From Edaphochlamys debaryana (taxonomy: Eukaryota; Chlorophyta; Chlorophyceae; Chlamydomonadales): a DNA stretch of 64,000 nucleotides. Below are positions 22,610-32,403 of the stretch, one piece after another (the stretch's first letter is position 1; every line of letters begins with the position of its first letter). Below the pieces are notes generated by a model. The model searched no databases. It saw nothing but the letters and a program-made list of their open reading frames with translations, and was not told where the DNA came from. The stretch is from positions 124,001 to 188,000 of the forward strand of contig JAEHOE010000153.1 of assembly GCA_016858145.1 (NCBI GenBank), in the 5' to 3' direction. The position numbers and the translations under genes were made by a program.

Positions 22610-25422
22610 ATGGCCAACCCAGCCGGCCCAAACGCCCATATCGCAGTACCGGTAGCCAGGCTAGGCTTGCCCGAACACTTCGAGGGTCAAGCGAACCTCA
22701 TCGGCGAAGGAGCCACCAGCGAGGCGAGCACGGGATGGTCATGGATGGTCAGTTTGCCGAAGCCGAGGTCGTTCGAGATCGCGATATTGCGAATTTGCTG
22801 ACACAGGTGTGGCTCTGCAAACGCCGACGCCTTGAGGGCGATCTGGAGCAAGTGGCGGTCAAGATTGTCAAGGTGCGTAGTGGGCCTGAACCGGGCCAAG
22901 CGGGCCTGGTCCCTCCTGGTGTCGCGACCCACGGCTGTAGCTTCACAGTTCTTATGTTCTAACAAGCTCGGTGCTGCGTTTGGCACGGGACGGCTCACTC
23001 CCCTGGACCCACCCCTTACCCACGGGATTTCTCAGCTCACGCTCAGCTTGGCAACCTCTCCTACCCGCAGAAGCCGCTCGCTCTGTGCAGCGACGAGGAT
23101 CTGTCTAACCTGAGTCGCGAGGCCATCAACCAGGGCGGCCTCAACCATCACCATGTGTGCCAACTGTTCGAGGTAGGCCAGGGCCCGCCGGCTGCCTCCC
23201 CAGGGCCTCCCCACTGGTCCCCGCCCTCAGACGCCCTCCACGGCCCTCCCCTCTCACCGCGTTGCGGGGTTCAACGCCGTGACGCAGGTCGGTCTCACGC
23301 AGCGTGTGGAACAGAAGTGCACCAAAGTCAAGGACAGCCGGGAGCGCATCTACATGGTGGGTTCGTGCTGAAGGGCGTTGGGTGGCTCAACGACATGGCT
23401 GCGTAGGGCTGCGTGTGCTCCAGGCTTCGTGCGCATGCATCCCCACGGCCTGCACCCAGACATGCAGCCTAGGGCCTATACAATCCAAGAGGCCTGGCCA
23501 AAATATCTTCGGAGTGGCATGTGCAGGGCGCGGAAGCCGGTGACGGCGGGACTGACGGTTATGCGTCACCACCTCTGCTTGGTCACAACGCCTGACAGGT
23601 GCTCGAGTACGCAGAGGCAGGCACGCTGGTGGGCCATGTGGGTGCACACGGCGGCGGTCCGGTGTCGGAGCAGCGGGCGCGGTGGTTCTTCCTTCAGCTG
23701 GTGAGCGGCAGGTGGAGTGCGGGGGGTGCGGGTCCAGCGGGTGCGCGCCGGTGCATGGCCGGCATGGCCTGTTGCAGCAAGGCTGGACATGGAGTGCATG
23801 CACTAGATCAGTGCAGCGTACGGCGGGCCAGGCCCCTGGCCCACCAAGCGTCATGCAGTGTTGTTCTTACCTTGACCTCTCCGCCCGCCCGCTCATCAGT
23901 TGAGCGGCCTGTGCAGGTGCCACGCACACGGCGTGTATCACAGGTGCGATGTGGGCAGGGCAATGGGCAGGCAGGCACGCACCGGTTGTGAACCGTGCAA
24001 GGACTCTAGCCCAACTTCCGTCATCTGCGGGAGCTCAGTTACCTTTCCCCGTGTTTGCCCGGCATAGAAACATTGAGCCCAACAACTGCCTCATAACCAA
24101 CGGGGGAGCTCATGCCCCCTTCCTCAAGGTTGGTCTCTGGGAAATCCCAGAATGGGATTGAGGGACCGAGTGCGCCTAGGGGTGCCGTACTCGAAGAGAC
24201 CACAGGTGGCGGCAGAGTCTCGAGGGACCGTATCTATCTGGCGCCACTGTGTTGTGAATCCGTTCTGTGCCCTCGCCCCAGGTGACCGGCTTTGCGCTGA
24301 GCAAGGCCCCGGCCCTCCAGGGACCCCTCAACGAAACCGTGGGGACACCGCTCTACGCAGCGCCCGAGGTGCTGGGCGAGAGCCTGCGGGACGCGCAGGG
24401 GCACTACGACGGAGGCAAAGCCGATGGTGGGTTCCGTTTCGGGGGCGGCTCGGGGATACAAGGCAGTTGCGGGAACACCGGTCCACCAGACGCCCGGGTA
24501 GGGCATGACACGCGCCCTCCCTTCCCAGCGCGCTACGCCCTTACGTGTCCCTACGTTGCGGATGTAGAGCGAAATCGGCATTCCACAACCCGCCGCCGGC
24601 CCCGTGTCCGCCTCCCCGCTCCCCCAGTGTACGGCTGCGGCGTCACGCTGGCGCAGGTGGGGCTGCTGCTGGCCAAGTGGCAAGAGCCAAACACTGGGTT
24701 GCAATGCATCCAGTGCATGTAGCTGCATGCAATTAAATTGCAAACGGTACACCTTGGCCCCAGCCCAGCTGGCAAGCTGTTCGCCCTCCACCTACCCTCT
24801 CCTCCCCTCCCCGCGCCCCCCCACCCTACGCAGGTCATGCTGGGGCAGCCGCCCTTCTGCTTCCACCCCCAGATGGCAGCCCCCCTGGACCCCGCCCTGG
24901 AGGAGCACCGGGCCGCGCTGCAGGCCAACAAGCTGGCGGGCCGCTGGCTGCCGCCGCAGGACGACCCTGCCGCCACTGCCCGGCCCCTGCCGGAGGACCT
25001 GCGGGATCTACTGGATGGAATGCTGCGGCCCAACTCCAATGAAAGGCTGGACCTGGCCCAGGTGCTGGCGCACCCCTGGAGCCGGCGGGACGTGCGGCAG
25101 GCGGTGCTAAGCGCTCTGGACGCGCAGGTTGCGGCCGGCCCGGAGGAGAGGGACGTGGTGAGTGGGGTGGGAAGAGTCAGGTAGGGGACGGGTGGCCAGG
25201 GGTGGCTGAGTGCGCATGAGAGCTTGTGGGGCTGTGCGGCTTATATTGCGGCAGAGTTGTGTCATGGGCCCTGCTGGACGGTCCGGGCTGAAACACCTGC
25301 TCACGCAACCCCCGTTTGCTGGTACCCATCCCCAGGAGTACGCAAGAGCCTTCCAGGAGTACGTACAGGGTATCTTCGCGCAGCTCCAGCACCACCCCAG
25401 CCGGCAGCAGAACCATTTGTGA
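22610..25422 (+). CDS. SnRK2-like serine/threonine pseudokinase
   Basis: Eleven exons (22610-22723, 22807-22872, 23071-23172, 23288-23356, 23599-23700, 23900-23943, 24068-24128, 24282-24426, 24628-24656, 24834-25157, 25336-25422) give a 380-aa protein made almost entirely of a kinase fold. The P-loop reads IGEGATSEVWLCK and the VAIK lysine is kept (VAVKIVK, exon 2). Helix C reads REAINQGGLNHHHV, and segments VLEYAEAGTL, ARWFFLQLLSGL, TVGTPLYAAPEVL and VYGCGVTLAQVMLG track the plant SnRK2 family closely. The catalytic loop is YHRNIEPNN (HRD Asp to Asn, the following Lys to Glu) and DFG is GFA, so both metal/catalytic aspartates are absent. It is probably a catalytically dead regulator or scaffold. 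The first intron needs a GC donor to keep the P-loop. The SnRK2 assignment rests on motif alignment by eye. Confidence 0.85.
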
Positions 25423-25979
25423 TGGGGGCGGGCGCTCAACACGACGTCACCTCCACCGGCGGCTTGACGTTTGGCCCAGAAGAACCACCAAGCAAGTCAA
25501 TGAAGCTGAATGCGAGGGCACTGTGTCCGCGGTGACTCTGAGATGCCCCACAACCAGCAGGCTGCTTCTAGACGATCAGTTATCAAGGGGATGCATGGGG
25601 GAGGCAAAGTACGAGGTGGTAACAGTCTCGCCATGCACGGCTATGTAAGGTTACTCAAGTGGCGTGGCTTGCCAGCACAGCGCCCGGACGCGTCCAGGGC
25701 CCAGCCCGCAGCAGCCTCCGACCCCCACCCCCGCCCGTGGTCCTCCTATGTGTCTAGGAACTTCCACGACCATACCCCTATACCTGGCTAATGAACTCAG
25801 CCCCTTCTCGCGCGCCTACTCTCGTCCCTAGATCAATTTGCCGTGTGCCTGCCACAGCCACGGGGTCCAACGAGGCATCCTGACTAGGGCATTTATCGAT
25901 TTCTCGTCCATGCATTGCTTGCGATGAGTGAAGCGGACAGCGCCCTCATGCATCCCACCCCGCCCGAAGCACGCCCTAG
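25423..25979. other. Convergent intergenic region
   Basis: Lies between the 3' ends of the + strand pseudokinase and the - strand F-box/LRR-like gene. Apart from TGTAA at 25644 nothing coding is supported. No reverse-strand TGTAA was found for the F-box-like gene. Confidence 0.5.
25644..25648 (+). terminator. TGTAA poly(A) signal of the kinase-like gene
   Basis: A TGTAA, the usual chlorophyte polyadenylation signal, lies 222 bp after the stop of the pseudokinase. Confidence 0.55.
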
Positions 25980-28933
25980 TCACCAGTCCTCAAAGTGCAC
26001 CTCGAAGCCGGGCCTTAGCTCCAGCAGCCGGGGGTGCGCCCTCCTCAGCACGGTGGACGTGAAGCACGAAGCATTGTGGTTGCATGTGACCGCCCTCAGC
26101 GAGCGGAGCTCGGGTGCGGCCGTAGCCACGGCGACCACGCCCTCACACGCCCGCTCGCGCACCCGCTTCCGCCGGTCCCGTCCGTAGTAGCCCAGGCAGA
26201 GCGTGAGCTGCCGCAGCTGCGTCAGGCGTTCGAGCGTGGCCAGCGACGTGACGGGGATGGGCGACGCGTTGAGGTGCAGGGCCTGTGGGCAGCAGGTGGG
26301 CACACGCGGTGAGCTGGGTCTGGCCTGAGAGCGGACAGGGGCCACGGCAAGGCGGGGCGCGCTAGGCCGACGTCCCCAGCGGCCTGCCTCCCGCTAATCA
26401 CAAGTCAAGTCCGATCCCGTCAGATGCTGTCAGATCCCCACTCGCAACAAAGCAGCCTTGGGACACCGATCCCACCTGGAGCTGCGGGCAGTGCTCCACG
26501 ATGGCGGCGACGTCGACGTCGCTCAGCTTGATGGACTGCAGCATGAGCTCCGTCAGGTCCGTCAGCGCCGCCAGCGCCGGCAGCCAGCCGTGAGACGGCC
26601 CAGCGCGCCGCGCCAGGCAGCCCCAGCTGAGCTCCGCGGTCACACAGAGCGCGGCGGTGGGCCCAGACGCGCATCGCTTGAGGCACTCGACCGCGGCGGT
26701 GAAGGTGTGGACGGCCTCGGGGCGCAGGCGGAACGTGGGGTTGCGGACCCAGACGGGGGCCGCGTGTCGGGCGAGGTCCTGGCGCGTGAGGCGTAGCGTG
26801 GGCCAGTGCCCGCCCGACGGGTCCGCCACGCACAGCCCGGCGAAGCCTGGGGGCGGCGCCAGGGCCGTTAGGAGGGCCGGTGACGCGCCCTCGAGGGCTA
26901 GCAGCGTGAGCTGTGGCGGCAGGGGGCAGCGGGCGAGGCGGGGCACGGGAGCGGGTCCGCTCGCTGCCGCCTCGGGGCCCGGGCCGGGGGCAGCGGCCCC
27001 TGCGGGAGCGTCGTTGGCTGCGGCCCCGACCAAGGCCGCCAGCCCCGCCGGCACCTCATTGGGCACGGGCCCCACCAAGGCACCCGGCCCCGCCTCTGGC
27101 CCCTCGGGGGCGGGGCCCACTGCGGCCGCCGCACCCGCCGGTGCCCCTCCCGGACCGTCCACCCCGGCCGCCACCTCCGCCGGCGCCCCTTGAAGTGCTG
27201 CTGCCGCAGCAGCCGGCCCCGCCACGCCCTCCCCGGCAGCGGCGGCCGGGGCCTGCGCTGGTTCCGCAGCCTGCGGCGGCAGCGCCGCCTGAGCGGGCTC
27301 TGCACCTTGGGGCGGCTCCGCTGCTTGCCCAGGCTCCGCAGCTGCCTCGTCATCGCTGCCGCCGTCGCTGCTGCCCCCCTCGCTGCCCTCCTCCTCGTCC
27401 TCCTCCCCGCCCTCGTCCTCCCCCGGCAGCTGCGGCTCGTCCTCCTCGCGCCCCAGCGTCGCCTCCTCCGCCAGGCGCACCCCCGGCACCGGCGGCAGCA
27501 GCAGCCCGCCCAGCCACAGCTGCGCCAGGCCCGGCAGCGCGGCCAGGTCCCCCACGTGCAGCCACATGCCCTCCAGCCTCAGCTCCACCAGCTTAGTCAT
27601 GCTCCGTACCGCCTGCTGCAGCTCGTTCCGCTCCTGGCGCCACGTCAGCGCCTGAGTGTCGCCCATGCCTTTGTAGGTGTGGGGCTGCTGGCGGGCCTCG
27701 GGCAGGGCCAGGACGAGGCGCGTGAGGGCCGTGAGGGCGGAGAGGCGGTCCAGGCCCAGGCTGGACTTGCGGAAAAAGTCGCTCCGGGGCCCGCCCATCA
27801 GCGCCAAGCTGTTGAGCGTCCGCAGCCCGCCCACCATGCGGACGAGGTCGTGAAGATCTGCGGTTCAAGAAGGAGGGGTCCAGGACACAAAGGGAAAACG
27901 AGCATGCTCATGATCAGCTGTGGGTGGCGTCACAGCGTACCGTGCTAGCCCGAATACGGTCATCAATCTTCTGCCTCGCGCTGGCCCGGGCCCCGAGCCC
28001 TCAGCCAACAGCTACTGGCCAGCCCAAGCAAGGTAAGACCTGCATGCCTGCCCACCTGCATGCGACCAGGCATCACCGCCCGTGAGGTCGAGGTCGAGGA
28101 CCGTGAGGGAGGTGCAGAGCGGCAGGGGCTGGAGCACGACGGGCGGCCAGTGGCCGACCTCCATCAGGCCCAGCCCCGTGAGGCGCGGGCCCAGCTGCAG
28201 CAGGATGCTCATCACACCGTAGACGGTTTCGTTGTGGCGGCGTCCCGGGGACCCGTCCGTGTCCGTGCACTCCAGCCAGAAAGCGTCGGGTTTGGCTGCG
28301 ACGGCGGCTGTGACGATGGCTGGAGTCAGCTGTGGGTCGCCCGATAGACTGAGGGACTCCATGAAGCGGCCACCCGCCCAGAAGGACAGCGCAGCGAGCC
28401 TGCCAGGATATGCCAGGTTGGGGGATCAGTTGTCATACCGTCGATATGTTATGCTAAATTGCTAATGGGCTAGGAGGGCGCCCGAAAGGTGGTTGGAGGC
28501 GTCAGCGGGCCGGTCCCACAGAGCGCCCACCGTGTACGCCTGCCCTGGAGCGCACCCCCACCCTTGCCCCCACGCCGTACCCCCCCGCCTTGTCCCCCCC
28601 GCCTTGTGCCCCAGACTTCATTTTCCCCGCCAACTCACGTCCGCTGCTCCCAGTCCTCCACGATGGCGTCGCCCGAATCCGCCATGGGGGTAACGAGACA
28701 TATGTTGCCGGGCTCCCCGCCACGCGCCGCCACGCCGGCTAGCATGGCGGTGATGGCGGCCGGTGTGGGGCCATCGTCCTCGCTGCCCAGCTGAATGCTG
28801 AGCCCCAAGGTGAGGCGGTGGTGAAGAATCAAGCCATCCTTGCACACCAGCCGCAAACGTAGCGCCAAGCGACAGAGATGACGGAGAAGAAGGTGCTACA
28901 GCTTGGGGCAAGAAGCTTTGATGGCTCGGTCAT
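25980..28933 (-). CDS. F-box/LRR-like protein, paralog 1 (N-terminal frame broken)
   Basis: Four reverse-strand exons: 28639-28933, 28056-28399, 26476-27857 and 25980-26282 (stop TGA). Exons 2-4 join in frame and encode a degenerate leucine-rich protein: LAALSFWAGG, the shared LMEVGHWPPVVLQPL motif, GLDRLSALTALTRLVLALP, a Glu-then-Ala/Pro low-complexity insert (about 26960-27480), then QLTLLALEGASPALLTALAP, and a last exon ending FEVHFEDW. Exon 1 should supply the F-box-like helix: the ATG at 28933 reads MTEPSKLL...STFFSVISVA, but the following RLVCKDG is in another frame, and that frame has a TAG just upstream and no ATG. Compared with its paralogs about 19-20 bp are missing there. It is either a damaged gene or an assembly error; the rest looks maintained. 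Confidence 0.65.
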
Positions 28934-29350
28934 CGCGACAGGCGTGCACAGTTAGCGGTTCCGTCTCATAGTCTTGCTACTGGCAACCCAATTAGGAAGT
29001 ATACGCTTATGAAGGCAGTCTGGCTCTTCGGCAGATTACACCGCCCTCCAGCGCTCCAGGGGCGTGCCATCCGCCATTGCTCGCCTCCACCGCAGCTCCC
29101 TATCTACTCCATACAGCACGTCTCCTGAGGCACCTGCCTTTCCCCTTAAAGCTCCTCACCGCCAGCCTGCACGGCCCCCGGCAGCCGTGCACCCAAGCAG
29201 CAGCACTGCTCCTGCCTTCCGTGAAGCCCCACACGATGTTCAAGGGCCTGGCCCTGCCTAGCCCTCCAGCCACACCGGTCCCACTGGAGTCCCGCCCCTG
29301 TCCCGCCCTTCCCCCCCCCCCACAGCAACCCGCCGCTCCCAACACCTCGC
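28934..29350. other. Intergenic: paralog 2 3' end and paralog 1 promoter
   Basis: Contains a reverse-strand TGTAA (forward ttaca, 29036-29040), 311 bp past the stop of paralog 2, which is a plausible poly(A) signal. No exon is supported. Confidence 0.5.
29036..29040 (-). terminator. TGTAA poly(A) signal for F-box/LRR-like paralog 2
   Basis: Forward ttaca is TGTAA on the reverse strand, about 310 bp beyond the stop codon at 29351. Confidence 0.45.
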
Positions 29351-31701
29351 TCAGTCCTCGAGCATCCGAACTTCCAGCTCGGGCCGCAGCGCGCTCAGCT
29401 GATGCCGTGCGCTATAGAACACTCTGTACGTGATTGTGCCGACGATACTTTGGTCCCGGCCGTGCAGCACCCGAAGCTCGGGCATGGCACCCACGAGCGC
29501 AAGCAGAGCCTCGCCAGCGCGTTCGATCGCCTCGAGGGGGTCCTCGCACGGCGGCGGCAGGTCGAGGCACAGCGTCAGCTCGCGCAGCCGCGTCAGGGCG
29601 CTCAAGTGAGCCATGCTGTCGACCAGCACCGGCGAAGTGCCCAGGATGAGCACCTAAGGGCGGGGAGCGGGGTGAGTGCATGAATATGCCACGAGGGTTG
29701 AGAGCCCTGCCCCGAAGGGGGGCTGGCACTGGATGACTGGCCGCGCCCCTGCCCCTGCCCCTGCCGCAACGCCCCCGCAGTCCATTGCCCAGCTCCTGCC
29801 CAGCTTACCGTGAGTTGTGGGAAGAGCTGCGTCAGCGCCACCACGTCCGCCTCCGCATCCAGCCGCACACCCTCCAGCAACAGCTCCTCCAGGGGCAGCC
29901 GCGACAGTGCCTCCAGCCACACGCAGTGCCCGCCCGGCACAATGCACTGCCCGCGCCGCACGTCCGCGTCTGCACGCACGGACAGGGCCGTGATGGGCCC
30001 TCGGCTGCGCTCCGCCAGCAGGTCCAGGACGGGGCCCAGCTGCGCCGCGGTCTCGGGGCGGACGTCGTAGTTGGGGCGCAGGGCCGAGTAGATTGGCACC
30101 GGGCGCTGTCGCAGGTCTAGGCTGTTGAGGTGCAGGGTAGGCCAGCTTCGCGACCCCTCGCGGCCTGGGAACGTGACCCCCAGCTCCCGCAGGCTCTGAG
30201 GCAGCACCAGGGCTGCGAGCAGCGAGGGCGAGGCACCCTCTAGGTCGAGGACCTCCAGCTGCGGCGGCAGCGGCCAGCGCTCCCGCAGCGCGGCGGAGGG
30301 CCCTGGCGCGACGTCAGCGGGGCCTGCCTCTGCCCCTGCCTCTGCCCCCTCCGGCTGCTCTTGCACCCCAGCCCGTCCCCCCTCCAGCGCCGCCTCCTCC
30401 CCCGAGCGCACGCCGGGCGTCGGCGGCAGCAGCAGGCCCCCTAGAGACAGGCGCCGCAGCTGGGGTAGGGCCGCCAAGTCCCTTACGTCCAGACAAAGGC
30501 CCTCAGCCCTCAGCTCCTCCAGCGCCGGCATTGACCGGAGCGCTTGGGACAGCTGCTGCCGTTCCGTCCGCCACAGGCGGGCCTCCCACTTGCGCACTTC
30601 GTCGAGCGAGTACGGCGACTGGGCCAGAATGGGTAGCGACATGGCGAGGCGCGTGAGCCCCGTCAGGGCCGACAGGCGGTCGAGGCGGACGCTGGCGGTG
30701 CGTTCGTGGTACGCAGGGCCGCCGTTCAGGGCGAGGATCAGGAGCCGTGGGAGGCCGCTGGCCAGGCGGATGGCCTCCTGAAGATCTGCAGCGGCACGGG
30801 CATAGCAGGGCGCGGGAGGGCGGTGAGGGGTCTACCGATGCCGGCATGCCCCCTAGAAGACCCTTTGCCCCTCCCCTCCCTGGAGCACTCCTTGCCTGCC
30901 TCCTGGCCTTCGATGCCCGCCCGCCCTGTGCCCTCCCGCCCTGCACCCACCCGGCGCGAACCAGGCGTCCCCCATCCAGGCACAGGTCGAGTCTCTGCAG
31001 GGCGGTGCACGTGGCCAGAGGCTGCAGAGCCACCGGAGGCCAGTGCCCCACGCTCAGCAGCCCCAGGCCCTCCAGCCGCGGCACCAGACGCGGCAGCATG
31101 AGTTGGAGCGCATATACGGTCTGGCTGTGCAGGCGTCCGTGGAACGCGCTGGCGTTCTTAAAAGCGAGGCCCAGGTTTGCAGGCGCTGCCGCCTCCGCGG
31201 CTGCGGCGACCGGCAGTGTGAGCTGCACGTCCCCCTCGAAGCGGAGCGCCTGCAGCGGACGGTCAGGGCCCCAGAATGAGAGCGCGGCCAGCCTGTATAA
31301 GGGAAGAAGGGTGTCCAGCGTGTAAGGAAACTAAACAGAGGGCGGGACTGCAGGGGAAAGGGGCCGGGGTTGCGCGGGTACTCGCAGCCCGGCCGACGAG
31401 CTCACATCTGCTGTTCACGGAACTCGGCCGCAGAGTCTTCTTCTTCAAGAGTTGTCGTTATGTGAAAGGATAGAATCCGCGCGTCTCCGCCGCGCAGCCT
31501 CACGCCCTCCAGCATCGCCGCGATTGCAGCAGGCACCGGACCCTCCTCGTCGCCGAGATGCACAGTGACACATGTTTGCAGACTGTCGTGGAGAGCGCGG
31601 GCGTCTCTGCAGACCAGCCGAATCCGCTTAAGCCGGGCAGACTCGAGATGAGGCCACACTAGCGAGAGGACCGCGAATAACGTGTTGCTCTGGCCGTCCA
31701 T
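29351..31701 (-). CDS. F-box/LRR-like protein, paralog 2
   Basis: Reverse-strand exons 31406-31701, 30951-31292, 29809-30757 (or to 30785) and 29351-29653 give about 629 aa. Residues 1-35 are F-box-like: MDGQSNTLFAVLSLVWPHL then RIRLVCRDARAL. Middle and C-terminal parts hold leucine-rich units such as LPQLRRLSLGGLLLPP, PPQLEVLDLEGASPSLL, LPLEELLLEGVRLD and LSALTRLRELTLCLDL. F-box proteins usually recruit targets to SCF ubiquitin ligases; that role is inferred only. The last exon is 303 nt, exactly as in paralog 1. At the exon 2 donor there is one extra G compared with the phase-1 junction of both paralogs. Splicing to the homologous acceptor (30785) would shift the frame, whereas an acceptor 28 bp further in (30757) restores it at the cost of about nine residues. 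Confidence 0.7.
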
Positions 31702-32403
31702 GACGAGGCAAACCCTTTGCGACGCACTTCAGGCTTGGCTGTCGGCCCGCTTGTGCAGGACTGTGCTGCTGTACGGATGACTGCTGCTGTACAGTGTCAG
31801 AATCAGATGATTGAGGATCCGTGATCCCGTCAACCATCCACAGCTTTGGGCTCTGGCATGGTTCAGAGAGAAAGCCGGTTGCGCGCAGGCGGGGTTGGGG
31901 CGGCACGAGGGCTGCGACGGCAGCCATGCCGCTGTTCACCGCTTGGACCTTCATCTAGTTCATGGTCCGGGTCTACAGCCCACCCCAGACAGGGTTGTCC
32001 ACAACCGCCAAGAATACATCAGCCCTCGACGTTGCAGTACTAGCCCAGCCAGAAGCCACGAACACGCACCACAGCCCCCCGGCAAGCGCCCCGCCTCCAC
32101 CACATCCATCCACAAGGCCCCTCAAGGTTGTGACTCCAACACTGGTCCCTGACGGTACCCCGGCACCAGTCCAAGCTTAGCCATTTGCAGGCACCCGCCA
32201 CGCAGCGTCCTAGCTAGGGTCCCGCTTGCGCCCGACGCGCAGGTCGGCTCAGCTGTCACCTGATGCGTGATGCCCTCTTCTCAATTATACTTTTGTGACT
32301 CTGCAACCGTTCGTGGAACACTTGGGCTGCTGCCACACTCACTCCAGCACGCTGCACACTTCGCACCCACCCGCCTGAGGCCTCCCCCAACGCCCCCCAC
32401 ACG
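31702..32403. other. Intergenic: promoter of paralog 2 and 3' end of the SIM/PP1-docking gene
   Basis: No splice-compatible exon is supported. Contains an imperfect repeat of tgctgctgtac(a/g)g around 31768-31795 but no clear poly(A) signal for the gene ending at 32404. Confidence 0.45.
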
